The notes: generated from the sequence alone by a model not told the origin. A stretch of DNA of 64,000 bases from an uncultured Parabacteroides sp. (GCA_949289155.1 CASEMX010000007.1:1-64000); one strand, 5' to 3'; counted from the stretch's first letter, positions 25,435 to 35,191 are shown. Translations and numbers: made by a program.

Positions 25435-25704
25435 TTATTTCATCAAATCTGTTACATAAGGAAGCAAAGCCAAGTGGCGAGCGCGTTTAACCGCTTGTGC
25501 CACGCGGCGCTGGAACTTCAATGAAGTACCGGTGATACGACGCGGAAGTATCTTTCCCTGCTCGTTCAAGAACTTCTTCAAAAATTCAGGGTCTTTATAG
25601 TCGATATATTTGATACCGTTCTTTTTAAAACGGCAATATTTCTTTTTCTTAACGTCAACTGTAGGCGGAGTCAAATATCTAATTTCTGATTGTGTAGCTG
25701 CCAT
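25435..25704 (-). CDS. rpsR: 30S ribosomal protein bS18
   Basis: An 89-residue protein with the conserved core [20 protein letters not shown] and [30 protein letters not shown]. It sits on the platform of the small subunit as a heterodimer with bS6, encoded two bases upstream. The N-terminal extension of about 20 residues is normal for the phylum. Confidence 0.98.
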   Translation of the reverse strand: MAATQSEIRYLTPPTVDVKKKKYCRFKKNGIKYIDYKDPEFLKKFLNEQGKILPRRITGTSLKFQRRVAQAVKRARHLALLPYVTDLMK

Positions 25705-25706
25705 AA

Positions 25707-26057
25707 TTAATTCTCCTTTGTTTCTTTAGATGATTTCAAATTTCTTCTCTTCTCTGCGTATTCTGCCGCATATTTATCCTGACGGAAAGTCAAGAAACGG
25801 ATTACGCGCTCATCACGACGGAAATTTACTTCCAAAGCTTCAATCACTTCCGGATTTGCCTGAAATTCTATCAAGTTGTAGAAACCTGTAGATTTCTTTT
25901 GAATCGGATAAGCCAGCTTACGCAAGCCCCAATTTTCTACGTTTACGATTTCTGCTCCTTGCTCCTTCAAGATACCGGTGAATTTATCTACCGCTTCCTT
26001 CATCTGTGCATCAGACAAAACGGGAGTTAAAATGAAAACGGTTTCGTACTTGTTCAT
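25707..26057 (-). CDS. rpsF: 30S ribosomal protein bS6
   Basis: A 116-residue protein. [20 protein letters not shown] is the typical first strand, and [20 protein letters not shown] the central motif; the C-terminal 15 residues are a charged tail. It is first in the ribosomal operon and has a near-perfect promoter 43 bases upstream. bS6-bS18 often bind their own leader RNA for autoregulation; the leader here is short and I see no obvious structured site. Confidence 0.98.
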   Translation of the reverse strand: MNKYETVFILTPVLSDAQMKEAVDKFTGILKEQGAEIVNVENWGLRKLAYPIQKKSTGFYNLIEFQANPEVIEALEVNFRRDERVIRFLTFRQDKYAAEYAEKRRNLKSSKETKEN

Positions 26058-26099
26058 TACTGATACTGTTTTTATTTGTTATTACTAAATTTTGCGGTG

Positions 26100-26130
26100 C
26101 AAAGGTACGCTTTTTTTTTGATTCACCAAA
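26100..26130 (-). promoter_or_regulatory. Consensus promoter for rpsF-rpsR-rplI
   Basis: On the minus strand TTTG (26130-26127), a 19-base spacer containing an A9 run, and TACCTTTG (26107-26100). It matches the consensus fully, as expected for a ribosomal-protein operon. Confidence 0.8.
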
Positions 26131-26183
26131 CCACCCTACAAAAAAGATACGAGTATATAGCCATAATTGTCCCGTTCCTCAAG

Positions 26184-26244
26184 AAAAATGTCGGTCGTTT
26201 TTCCGAAAATGTCCAATATATTTGAAAAAACGACCGATATTTTT
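26184..26244. repeat. Palindromic mini-array, 3 units of 21 bp (array 7), also able to form one long hairpin
   Basis: Cores are centred at about 26193, 26214 and 26235. The first reads AAAAATGTCGGTCGTTTTT and the third is nearly its reverse complement, AAAAAACGACCGATATTTTT, so the region can also fold into one long stem that would terminate tamL transcription. The same core sequence recurs at 59.6 kb. It lies between the end of tamL and the rpsF promoter. Confidence 0.7.
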
Positions 26245-26261
26245 GGAGATTATTCCATCCC

Positions 26262-28586
26262 TTAGAACGGATAACCGATAGCCAAATGGAAACCTAACCC
26301 GTCTTTGAACTTAGGAATATTATAGTATCCCTTTTTCCCTGTTTCGTAAGGAACATGGAGACCGATTCCGCAATCGACACGTACGACAATGAACTGCAAA
26401 TCATAACGCAATCCAACCCCAGTTCCCAGTGCAAGGTCTTTCAAAAAGTTTCCCCACTTCAATTGACCGCCCGGCCGGTTCGGATCTTCATGGATTAACC
26501 AGATATTTCCGGCATCAAGGAACGCCGCACCATATAAGTCGGCAAAAATAGGAAAACGATATTCCAAATTGGCTTCGAATTTCAAATCTCCAGTTTGGTC
26601 GATATAGCCATATTGATTGTCAGGATCCGGACGAAAACGACCTGGTCCGATACTTCGTATGGTAAAAGCACGGATACTATTGGCGCCTCCGATATAAAAC
26701 TGTTCATTATAAGGCGTCGTATGGTTTTCTGCATTTCCATAACCATAAATTACTCCGGCGCTTAACCGTCCTACCAAATTATGTCCTTTTGCCAGCTCTC
26801 GATTATAACGGATTTCTGAACTAATCTTGAAGAACTGCGAAAAGACATTCCCTAAAAGTTGCTTATTCTCCTTCTTAAAACTCTTTCCTGCCAATGCATA
26901 AATACCGCTAAGGATATTTCCGGACTGAGTTACAGATGTCTGCCACCAGATATGATGCTTTTTCTCTTTAATCGGAGAGTCATCGTAAGTATAAGTATAA
27001 CTCATTGAAGGCACAAACTGGTCTTTTAAACTTAAATATAACGCCTTATTGGCATTTGTAATCGAATCGAATGTTTCTGTTGTATGTTGCAATTTATTAT
27101 ATGCCAATTTAAACGGCGTAACCGAATGATGACTTGTCGCAGAACTTTGGAAATCTAACGTCGCTCCTCCGCCAAAAGATAACATCTTGAAGAATTTGGC
27201 ACGATTCATCTGGTCCGCATAAATTCGAAAGGTAGTACTGGAGGGATATTGCAGATTGCGCTCCAAATAACCGGGGAACAAAAGCTGAGGAAGAGTCAGC
27301 GTACTACTGAGCCCTATCTCATAACTATTCATTAACGAGGAGGTTCCTCCCACTCGCTTGCCCGTCTGCCATTCGTAAGAACCTTTCAATTGAATGCCAA
27401 ATGTCTCTCCTCCGCCGAATATATTCCGGCGCGTCATACTAAAGATAGCTCCCGGTCCGGTCTGGTCGTTGCTTTTTGTCGTTACATTGAATTCCAATTC
27501 GCCATCCAAGGGCAAATCGTATGCTGCATTAATCCGAACGTCCAACGTATCACATCGGCGAGTAGTATCATTGGGCGTATATTGCAATTCCGCATACTTA
27601 AAGATACCTAAGCGGGAAAGTCCGGTTTGCGTATCCTGTTGCTTTTGGAACGAATAGCGGTCGCCCGTCCTGAATTGCAATTTCCGATACAAAACGGCAG
27701 GACGCACACGCAATTTGCCCTCATAAGCAATCTTCAAATCCTTATATACAAGCGTATCAGTAGGCCGTTCATTATTATATCCATTCAAGGCTACGGTGAT
27801 ATCTCCGATTTTCCAAGAGCGCAAAGCCTCGCGCGGCATTCCAGAAGAGGGCGTAACGCGCAAAGCAACCTTTCCCGGATGGCGAGTAGTATCAGCCTGA
27901 TAAGTGATATATTCCGGACGAAAATAATAATACCCATTATTCCTCAACAACGAACTGATACGCTGGCGCTCGGCTTCCAGTTGCACAACATTAAAGTTAT
28001 CGCCTTTATGCAATAACGACGCCATTTGGTGCGAGCGAACAATTGTATCTGTCCGATGACGAAGCCGCATGTAACGAATACTATCGTATGTATATGGCGC
28101 TCGCATGGTTATTATATACCGAATCTTGGCTTGTTTTTCATCTTTTGGATTCGGTATCAGTTCATACGAAGCATTTCCCCGAAAATAACCATATTCCTTC
28201 AATAAATTCTGGGCTACTTTAACTCGGACATCCGGATTGACATTTGAAATCAACACGGGTTTAGCTGCCAATTTCTCGAACATCCACCGACCTATCTTTC
28301 CTTTCTTATTAATTAACGCATTATACATCCATAATCCAAAAGGGAAAGGCAAACGGACAGATGAACTTCCCAACAGGGCATTGTTCGGCGGGAAATCCAA
28401 TGCGGCTTGAATCTCGGCTAACGTATTTTCTCCGGCTTCGGTCGAATCCATTTCGAATACCTCTACCTCTTTTATACCTGTATATAAGATTTCCTCTTCC
28501 GGCAGATTCTTCGTCACCGAACAGGATGTAAGCAATCCAATCAGCCAACTTATACCTATTATATATATATTAGTTTTCCTTGTCAT
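26262..28586 (-). CDS. tamL: TamL: BamA/TamA-family outer-membrane lipoprotein
   Basis: A 774-residue lipoprotein with lipobox LTSC, Cys22. Residues about 30-380 contain POTRA-like repeats (for example RVKVAQNLLKEYGYFRGNAS and QLEAERQRISSLLRNNGYYY), and the last 390 residues form an Omp85 barrel (QFYIGGANSIRAFTIRSIGP with the conserved loop 6 R-x-F/Y, then FRFPIFADLYGAAFLDAGNI), ending in aromatic Phe. In Bacteroidetes TamL is the lipidated counterpart of TamA and works with TamB, which bridges the envelope for lipid transport or protein assembly. Its start overlaps the end of tamB by 17 bases, so translation is coupled. Confidence 0.92.
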   Translation of the reverse strand: MTRKTNIYIIGISWLIGLLTSCSVTKNLPEEEILYTGIKEVEVFEMDSTEAGENTLAEIQAALDFPPNNALLGSSSVRLPFPFGLWMYNALINKKGKIGRWMFEKLAAKPVLISNVNPDVRVKVAQNLLKEYGYFRGNASYELIPNPKDEKQAKIRYIITMRAPYTYDSIRYMRLRHRTDTIVRSHQMASLLHKGDNFNVVQLEAERQRISSLLRNNGYYYFRPEYITYQADTTRHPGKVALRVTPSSGMPREALRSWKIGDITVALNGYNNERPTDTLVYKDLKIAYEGKLRVRPAVLYRKLQFRTGDRYSFQKQQDTQTGLSRLGIFKYAELQYTPNDTTRRCDTLDVRINAAYDLPLDGELEFNVTTKSNDQTGPGAIFSMTRRNIFGGGETFGIQLKGSYEWQTGKRVGGTSSLMNSYEIGLSSTLTLPQLLFPGYLERNLQYPSSTTFRIYADQMNRAKFFKMLSFGGGATLDFQSSATSHHSVTPFKLAYNKLQHTTETFDSITNANKALYLSLKDQFVPSMSYTYTYDDSPIKEKKHHIWWQTSVTQSGNILSGIYALAGKSFKKENKQLLGNVFSQFFKISSEIRYNRELAKGHNLVGRLSAGVIYGYGNAENHTTPYNEQFYIGGANSIRAFTIRSIGPGRFRPDPDNQYGYIDQTGDLKFEANLEYRFPIFADLYGAAFLDAGNIWLIHEDPNRPGGQLKWGNFLKDLALGTGVGLRYDLQFIVVRVDCGIGLHVPYETGKKGYYNIPKFKDGLGFHLAIGYPF

Positions 28587-31500
28587 CTTTCTCCTCGTCC
28601 TTCACTGGTTTTACTTTATTCCGCTTAAAAATAAACAGCTCACGCATATGTTGCATCTTTTTATGCAAGACGATACCCGCACCTGTTTCTGTCAACTCAC
28701 CTTCCAATAAGCTTTCATAATCCTTATTATGGAAAATCTTCACATAACGTGTGCCGCTTGGGTCCAACCGATATTCAATAGATATATTATCTATGAATGG
28801 CTGAGCCTGCCCTTGGTTGATATCTGCTCCTGTTGATATCCTTCCGCCCAATACGATACGTATCCTGTCGTTATAAAACCGTTTGGCAAAGCGGAAAGAA
28901 TAATCCGTCCGTTTGTTCCCATCTCCATTATCATCATAACTTTCCATACCGAAATTAATATCTACCGACTTCAATGCGCTTCCCGCGATATTATTAATTT
29001 CACTTTGCAAAAAACTATTCAAAGCCGCACCCATATCCAAATTGGCTTTTCCGGTAGTTGTCCCGCTTCCCAGATACATTCCGGTCACCAACATGCTAAT
29101 CGCCTGCTTTGCCCGTTCATCCTTTCCCATACGAGCTAACTGCTCTTGGACCGTAGCATCTTCCGGAGCCTCGAGGATAAATTCCAATCCTAAGTTTTCC
29201 AATTGCTGGCTCAATTCGATTCCCACATCGAAGTTTACCATTCGCGTACTTTGGTCATCCAAGGTTACAGATGTCCGAACCCTTTCCGTAGCGGTTATGT
29301 GCATTGTCGGATTCATCAAATTACCGTTCCATTGTACATAACTTCCGTTTTCCACATTGAATTCTTTTAATGGAATGACAGGCAATGAATATTTTATAAT
29401 TCCGCTCGAAAAAGTATAACGTCCGTTCAGGAACATATCTCCCATCGGCGTGTATTGAAACGAAAGGTCACCTCCGCCTTCCAAATTGACATGGCTGGAT
29501 TGGTCCGGAGTCAAATCGACATTCGCCTGTACTGCTTGGTCGATATGCACTGTCATCAGCATATCCATCCCACCCAAAGGCATCGCAGGAACTCTCTTCC
29601 GGCGGCGCAATAGGGTATCTTCATCAAAAGAGGTAAACGTAACCAAACCCGACAGGCGTTCCTGTACCGTCAATGGGGAATCTTGTAACACATAGGTGAA
29701 ATTTGTTCCTCCCAACAGGTCCAAATCCCCGCGCATGACCAATGCATCCAGCGGGCCACGGACTGAAGAGGCCAGATTAACGAATATCTTTCCATAGACC
29801 ATGCTATCCTTTTTCCGTTTCGTATCCAATAGCTGCATATTGTCCGCCCTTAGATTCAAATCCGCCATCATTCTGTCCATATTCGCAAAGTTAACCGTCC
29901 CGTCAATGACAAATGGATTCTCTCCATTAGCATAAATGCGATATCGGTCGAACCAGACTTGGCTATCATGGATTTCAATATCTTTCGGCTCAAAACGCAG
30001 CGTTGTATTGGCAGGTGCAAGATACAATTCCGCCGAATCCAAACGGAGGAACCCTTGGATATCCGGACGGGCAGCGGTTCCGGAAAGTGTGATTTCGCTT
30101 TGCATGTTCCCTTTCAATCGGGTCATTCCGTCAGGAATAAAGGGATTCAGCATAAGCAAAGGAAGCGAAGTCACAGAGAATGTTCCTTCCAGATTATTCT
30201 CCAATCCGCTTGCATAATAAACAGACGAGTTCACTATTTCCTTCGTATCCCGGAACAGATGCATATCCACCTGATGTTCGTTTTCTGCCAATGGCAAATA
30301 GACCGCACTGAACAACAAATCCCCTATTCTTCCGCCCTCGTAATGCAATGAATCGATATTAATCCCGGCAGACATCGTATAGGAATTATCCGAAGGGACA
30401 TATTGGATATCCGCATTGAGCCGTCCGCTTATATTCGGCATATACGCAGAAAATCCCTTGGATATTTCCTCCAAACGCACCTGTCCCAATGCGGCATTTA
30501 TCCCATGATTCCCTTCTGTCTGTTGACTCTGTATATCCAAGAACGCACCCTCTTCCCCTTGCAGCAAGAAGTTAGCCAAGATATCCTTTTCATTCCTATA
30601 AATGATATAATTATCCGGATTCAAGGAGAAAGTATTAAAGGCTAATATCGGATGTTCCGGGAAAAAGTGGATTCGCATACCGCCTGCCTCCTCTTTTCCG
30701 ACCTTCGCGCCGAACAGAATCCCTGTCTTGCCTTGCCCATCTTTAAATTGCAACAACGCATCGGCAAATCCTGTCTGCAACTGCCCGCTCAAATCGGCAG
30801 AGAAGGGAGCCTGCTGGCGGAATTTGTTTTTCCGGATGCCGGCATGGTAAAAGATACCCACCGTATCTTGCCACACGTGCATTTGCATCGTATCGACAAG
30901 GAACGTATCGCGTAGCAGATTATAGACACTCGCATCCATCCGTATGCCGGTCTTCGGGGAGGTATAGGCATTCAAATTCAGGTGTTGGAAATCCAATCCA
31001 TAAATTTGGGAAAAGGCATACACCGGGTTATCCTTCTGCGCATTCAATTCCAAATGCAAATCAGGCAGCATCGGGCGGATTAAAGCCAAACGGACCAACG
31101 AATCGCGCTCCATCTGCTTATCTATCTCTGCCGATATCCGGTTCATGTGCCGGCTCAATCCGTTTATGCCCGTATTGCCGGTCAACTTCATCGACAAATC
31201 GCCGGCTTGGAAGGAGACGAAAGTCGAATCGCTCTTCGTCCGGGCTTTCAGCGTCAATGTCTTTGGATGGGCTACATAGGTTCCGGATTTCAATTCCCAG
31301 TTTCCCAAGGTCAAATCCGCATCATACCTGTCTTTCAAATCCGTTTCCGCTTCAGCCCATAGATGGAACGAGGTAGAGAAGGGTTTCTCGCTCAGATGCA
31401 ATCCTTCCAAGTCGAGATGCTGCATATCGGCAATCAGCATCGCCTTGATATGTTCCTTTTTCAGCGAGGCATTCAACGAGATATCCATTTGCGCCAGCGG

Positions 31501-33201
31501 GTAATGGCTGACCACATCCACGTAGGCAAGTTGGTTTTCCAGCGAGGCGTTTAATCGGATATCCGAGACGGAGGAGCTCCCGTAGTGCAAATCCTCAATC
31601 CGGCTATCTACTTTTGCCCACGTCAACGAATCGAACACATTCAACCCTTTGCCCTCCGCTTCCAGCGACGCGCTCATCCAATACAGCGAATCGTTCGGGA
31701 GAAAATGCACCGGTTCTAAGCTATCGACGCGCAGGTTGGCCCTGTATGCCTCCGCCGACACGTCATACGCCGCGTGGAGCCTAACCTTTCCCGTTCCCTC
31801 CTGCAACATCATGCGGGTTTCGTACTTTTCTCCTTCAAATGCGGCATTCCCGCGCAGCATCATGTGATGCGGGATGGCAAAACCGGCGCGCGCATCCGCC
31901 GGCAGGAGATTCAGGGCAAAATCCAAGTTGCCGGTAAACAACTTCAGGTCAAAATTCCCTTGCCGCCGCTTTTCGTCCGCCAGCGAAAGGGCTGTCCCAT
32001 TCAATTGAAAGTCGAATGCGCCGGGCAGATGCACTTGCATCCGTTTCAGCCGCATTTCCTCCATGTTCCCGGAGAGAACGGCATCAATTTGCAACGCCTC
32101 TTCAGGGAAAGTTTTCAGAAAATCCTCCGGGAGTCCGGCAGCGAACAGCGACAAATCCCCTTTCCCGAGTGCGCCTTTCAGCTGCACAGCCATGTTTCCT
32201 TTTGGATTTTCACCCAAAGCCGAATAAGGGAGCGTAGCTTCCAGTCCGATTTCGGAATGAAGCGTTTCGAGCGATAAATTCGGCACACGCAACACGCCCC
32301 GTTTGCCTTCGGCATCGCCCTCGAAGCGTCGCACGGCCAGTCCGGAGCGTTCCTTCAGGGTCAATTGCTTGATGGTTGCGGCGAGCGAGGTGCTGTCATA
32401 ATAGATGTCTTTCAAATCGACCGTGACGTCCGACAGACCGATGTGCGAAGGGTCGAATCCCGGCCGGACGGCCTCCTCGCTGGCATCATAGCGAACCGAC
32501 GAGGCAAGCAGGCGGAACGAATCTGCGCCGTAGCCTGATTTTCCCAAGTCCACCATTCCGCCGCGCAGCCGGGCAGAGGTGATGAATCCGGAGAGCCGCA
32601 GCGTATCGTGGGGGATTTGCATTGCCAACGCGACACGAGTCAAATCGATTTTCTGCAAATTGAATTTCCAATTGACCGGCGCTGCAGCGGTCGTATCGGG
32701 TGTCGCCGCCGTATCGGTCAGAAGCAACGTCACCGCTGCATCAGAAAGTTCCAAGCGATTCAGCGTCGCACGCTCCGAAGCCAGACTGATGCGGTCGGCT
32801 TGCGCTTCGAAGTTGCCGATGAATCCCTTTATCGCCATTCCCTCCAATAAATCTTTGGTATCGGCATGTACATTCCGCAGCTCGACCGCCTCCACCAGCA
32901 GTTCGCGGCTCAGCAGCGGCCAAGGGCGGATGCGGAGGTTCAATTCGCCTAACGACAGCAGCGTATCGGCAGGGAGCGTGTCGCGCACCAGCTCTATCCC
33001 GCGTATCTCCAATTGCAAAGGGAAAGAGAGGCGGATGCGCTCGATGCCTATCTTCATCCCCGTCGCTTGGCTGGCATATCGCGCCGCCTGACCCACTGCA
33101 TAGTCCTGAAATGCGGGAATATACAGCAAGACTGACAACAACAGTACGAGAACAAACGGTATGCCTATAATGAGTCCTATCCTTTTAATCCAAATCCTCA
33201 T
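28570..33201 (-). CDS. tamB: TamB: translocation and assembly module / AsmA-like bridge protein
   Basis: A 1543-residue protein from the ATG at 33201 (MRIWIKRIGLIIG). An in-frame TTG seven codons upstream is excluded because it falls inside the -7 promoter box. An N-terminal membrane anchor (about residues 5-28) is followed by very long beta-helical sequence of alternating hydrophobic residues, as in AsmA/VPS13-like lipid conduits. The C-terminal TamB (DUF490) domain occupies about the last 400 residues, with GGDLSFQYTPMGDMFLNGRY and KRTDYSFRFAKRFYNDRIRI. The C-terminus is highly charged. It works with the outer-membrane partner TamL encoded immediately downstream. Confidence 0.92.
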   Translation of the reverse strand: MRIWIKRIGLIIGIPFVLVLLLSVLLYIPAFQDYAVGQAARYASQATGMKIGIERIRLSFPLQLEIRGIELVRDTLPADTLLSLGELNLRIRPWPLLSRELLVEAVELRNVHADTKDLLEGMAIKGFIGNFEAQADRISLASERATLNRLELSDAAVTLLLTDTAATPDTTAAAPVNWKFNLQKIDLTRVALAMQIPHDTLRLSGFITSARLRGGMVDLGKSGYGADSFRLLASSVRYDASEEAVRPGFDPSHIGLSDVTVDLKDIYYDSTSLAATIKQLTLKERSGLAVRRFEGDAEGKRGVLRVPNLSLETLHSEIGLEATLPYSALGENPKGNMAVQLKGALGKGDLSLFAAGLPEDFLKTFPEEALQIDAVLSGNMEEMRLKRMQVHLPGAFDFQLNGTALSLADEKRRQGNFDLKLFTGNLDFALNLLPADARAGFAIPHHMMLRGNAAFEGEKYETRMMLQEGTGKVRLHAAYDVSAEAYRANLRVDSLEPVHFLPNDSLYWMSASLEAEGKGLNVFDSLTWAKVDSRIEDLHYGSSSVSDIRLNASLENQLAYVDVVSHYPLAQMDISLNASLKKEHIKAMLIADMQHLDLEGLHLSEKPFSTSFHLWAEAETDLKDRYDADLTLGNWELKSGTYVAHPKTLTLKARTKSDSTFVSFQAGDLSMKLTGNTGINGLSRHMNRISAEIDKQMERDSLVRLALIRPMLPDLHLELNAQKDNPVYAFSQIYGLDFQHLNLNAYTSPKTGIRMDASVYNLLRDTFLVDTMQMHVWQDTVGIFYHAGIRKNKFRQQAPFSADLSGQLQTGFADALLQFKDGQGKTGILFGAKVGKEEAGGMRIHFFPEHPILAFNTFSLNPDNYIIYRNEKDILANFLLQGEEGAFLDIQSQQTEGNHGINAALGQVRLEEISKGFSAYMPNISGRLNADIQYVPSDNSYTMSAGINIDSLHYEGGRIGDLLFSAVYLPLAENEHQVDMHLFRDTKEIVNSSVYYASGLENNLEGTFSVTSLPLLMLNPFIPDGMTRLKGNMQSEITLSGTAARPDIQGFLRLDSAELYLAPANTTLRFEPKDIEIHDSQVWFDRYRIYANGENPFVIDGTVNFANMDRMMADLNLRADNMQLLDTKRKKDSMVYGKIFVNLASSVRGPLDALVMRGDLDLLGGTNFTYVLQDSPLTVQERLSGLVTFTSFDEDTLLRRRKRVPAMPLGGMDMLMTVHIDQAVQANVDLTPDQSSHVNLEGGGDLSFQYTPMGDMFLNGRYTFSSGIIKYSLPVIPLKEFNVENGSYVQWNGNLMNPTMHITATERVRTSVTLDDQSTRMVNFDVGIELSQQLENLGLEFILEAPEDATVQEQLARMGKDERAKQAISMLVTGMYLGSGTTTGKANLDMGAALNSFLQSEINNIAGSALKSVDINFGMESYDDNGDGNKRTDYSFRFAKRFYNDRIRIVLGGRISTGADINQGQAQPFIDNISIEYRLDPSGTRYVKIFHNKDYESLLEGELTETGAGIVLHKKMQHMRELFIFKRNKVKPVKDEEKDDKEN

Positions 33202-33219
33202 ACAATCCTGTATTTTGCC

Positions 33220-33227
33220 CAAAGATA
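33220..33227 (-). promoter_or_regulatory. -7 promoter box for tamB-tamL
   Basis: TATCTTTG on the minus strand ends 18 bases before the chosen tamB ATG, giving a leader of only about 12 bases. A pyrimidine-rich CCTTTCCC lies near the -33 position. Confidence 0.5.
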
Positions 33228-33346
33228 CGATAAAATTGCCGAGACGGGAAAGGATTACCCCAAAATACAGACGACGGAAGCCCTGAAATTTGCCCGCGAA
33301 AGGGAAATGCAGCCCTCAAACTGCATCCCGCCGAAAAATGTCTCTT

Positions 33347-33690
33347 GATATACTGTATATTCATTATCATTAGCAAAAATAACTTATGATATACTGTATA
33401 TCACTTATCATTACAAAAATCTACTATTGATATACAGTATATCAGTAATGAAAATAGAAAAACAATATAGATATACAGTATATCAATAATGAAAACAGAA
33501 AAAGTATATGTATATACTGTATATCGATAGTAGAAAACAAAAAGTGATAACTGATATACTGTATATCCATAAAGAAAATCAAAAAAGATAACTGATATAC
33601 TGTATATCCATAGATAAAATGAAAAAAGGTAACTGATATACTGTATATCTATAGATAAAATCAAAAAAGGTAACTGATATACTGTATATA
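33347..33690. repeat. Palindromic tandem array, 9 units of 41-42 bp (array 8)
   Basis: The 15-bp palindrome GATATAC-t-GTATATC is repeated nine times, with centres at 33354, 33395, 33436, 33477, 33518, 33560, 33601, 33642 and 33683 (all steps 41 except one of 42). In units 3 and 4 the central base is A, meaning the palindrome is read from the other strand. The connecting sequences are A-rich, related to each other and drifting, so this is not a CRISPR. It lies between the trp operon terminator and the tamB promoter. Confidence 0.95.
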
Positions 33691-33737
33691 CATAGAGAAA
33701 ATGGGCGGTGATGCGGATTGAGGGGTGTAAAAAAGCA

Positions 33738-33780
33738 TTTCCGCCTGAAGCGATAGCATTTTGCAGGCTTCAGGCGGAAA
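33738..33780 (-). terminator. Terminator of the trp operon
   Basis: TTTCCGCCTGAAGC (33738-33751) pairs perfectly with GCTTCAGGCGGAAA (33767-33780); on the minus strand the stem is followed by TGCTTTTTTAC. It begins about 24 bases after the trpA stop. Confidence 0.85.
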
Positions 33781-33803
33781 CAGATTGCGCCGGGAAACGG
33801 TTC

Positions 33804-34580
33804 TCAGTGTGCGATTGCCTCTTTCAATCGGGCGATAGCGCTTTCGGGGTTCGCTTCGGTCGTCAACAGCTGGACGAACTTGCTTCCGATGATGCCGCCG
33901 GCAGAGTTTTGTGCCGCCGCTTCGAAAGTCGCCCTGTTGCTGATTCCAAAACCGACCAGCCTTGGGTTCCGGAGGTGCATGGCGTTAATCTTCCGGAAAT
34001 AGGCCTGCTTTTGCTCGTTGAAGCTCTGTTGCGCGCCGGTCGTTGCCGCGCTCGATACCATGTAGATGAACCCGTCGGTGTGCGCGTCAATCTGCCGGAT
34101 ACGTTCGTCGGAGGTTTCGGGCGTAATCAACATAATCATCTTGATGCCATAGCGGTCGGCGAGCGGCTTGTAATCCTTCAGATAGTCCGCGAACGGGAGG
34201 TCCGGGATAATGACGCCGTCCACACCGACCGACACGCAAGAACGGCAAAAGCGTTCGAATCCGTATTGCATGATAGGATTCAAATAGCCCATCAAAAGGA
34301 TAGGCATCGTGATGCCCTCCGTACGGACATCCTTCAACTGCTCGAACAGGAGGCGAAGGCTGATTCCGTTGCGCAGGGCGATGGTCGACGCCTCCTGAAT
34401 CACCGGTCCGTCCGCCATCGGGTCGGAAAACGGGATGCCAATCTCGACCATGTCGATTCCTTCGCGCTGCAACGCCTGCAGGATGCGTACCGTATCGTTC
34501 AGGTGAGGAAACCCCGCGGGATAATAGATGGAAAGAATGTCCTGCTTTTTGTTCTGAAATAAAGATGTGATTCTGTTCAT
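33804..34580 (-). CDS. trpA: Tryptophan synthase alpha subunit
   Basis: A 258-residue TIM barrel from ATG 34580 (MNRITSLFQNKKQ); the longer upstream frame runs through trpF. MVEIGIPFSDPMADGPVIQE holds the catalytic glutamate and aspartate region (Glu in EIGIPFSDP, Asp in the ADGP loop), and GVDGVIIPDLPF follows. It cleaves indole-3-glycerol phosphate to indole, which is channelled to TrpB. It overlaps trpF by four bases (ATGA), so translation is coupled. It is the last gene of the operon while trpB is the first, the usual split in this phylum. Confidence 0.97.
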   Translation of the reverse strand: MNRITSLFQNKKQDILSIYYPAGFPHLNDTVRILQALQREGIDMVEIGIPFSDPMADGPVIQEASTIALRNGISLRLLFEQLKDVRTEGITMPILLMGYLNPIMQYGFERFCRSCVSVGVDGVIIPDLPFADYLKDYKPLADRYGIKMIMLITPETSDERIRQIDAHTDGFIYMVSSAATTGAQQSFNEQKQAYFRKINAMHLRNPRLVGFGISNRATFEAAAQNSAGGIIGSKFVQLLTTEANPESAIARLKEAIAH

Positions 34581-35191
34581 GATTCTTTTGTTTTTAATTG
34601 GTGAATAAATGTATGTAACGCCGAAGCGTCTTTGATGCCGGGCGTCGTTTCGAATCCGCTGTTCAAATCGATGCCCGCCCACTTCGGATGCCGGAAACTC
34701 CGCAGCGCGGCAATGCTATCCGGTGCGATGCCCCCGCTCAACAGGAAGGGAGTCGCCCCTTGATAGCTGTCCAACACAGACCAGTCGAACCGCCTCCCCG
34801 AACCGCCGTATCCGTCGCACTTCGTATCGAAAAGGAAATAATCCACCAGCCCCTCGTAAGGCTCCGTTTGGCGCAAATCCTCCTGCGAGGCAATGGAGAT
34901 GGCTTTAATCAGCCGCGCCTTTCCGTTCAATGCCCGGCAAACCTCGGGCGATTCATTGCCGTGCAGCTGCAGATAATCCAACCGGTATTGCGCCATCTTC
35001 CGAAGCATCTCCTCTATCGGCGCATTGACAAACACGCCGACGCGACGAATCCGGTCGGGCAACACCATCGCTTGCGCCGTATAATATCGCGCAGACTTGG
35101 GATAGAAAATGAATCCCATCCACTGGATATCCCCAGCCGCGACCGCCAGCATGTTTTCCGCCTCCCGCATTCCGCAAACCTTCACAATCAT
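34577..35191 (-). CDS. trpF: Phosphoribosylanthranilate isomerase
   Basis: A 204-residue TIM barrel. The ATG at 35191 gives MIVKVCGMREAENM, the normal TrpF start with the catalytic cysteine Cys6; six codons further upstream are also open but lie inside trpC. FDTKCDGYGGSGRRFDWSVL carries the catalytic aspartate and phosphate-binding GGSG, and FLLSGGIAPDSI the second phosphate site. It overlaps trpC by four bases at its start (ATGA) and trpA at its end. Confidence 0.96.
   Translation of the reverse strand: MIVKVCGMREAENMLAVAAGDIQWMGFIFYPKSARYYTAQAMVLPDRIRRVGVFVNAPIEEMLRKMAQYRLDYLQLHGNESPEVCRALNGKARLIKAISIASQEDLRQTEPYEGLVDYFLFDTKCDGYGGSGRRFDWSVLDSYQGATPFLLSGGIAPDSIAALRSFRHPKWAGIDLNSGFETTPGIKDASALHTFIHQLKTKES

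Noticed and set aside
33401-33664. 87-codon minus-strand frame rich in Tyr, Ile and Phe
   Set aside because: It is produced by the GATATACTGTATATC array; the 41-bp period would shift the frame at each unit and no gene signals are present.
33347-33690. CRISPR array
   Set aside because: Repeat-spacer appearance at first sight, but the spacers are related A-rich sequences, the repeat is only 15 bp, and no cas gene is present. The same applies to the other arrays.
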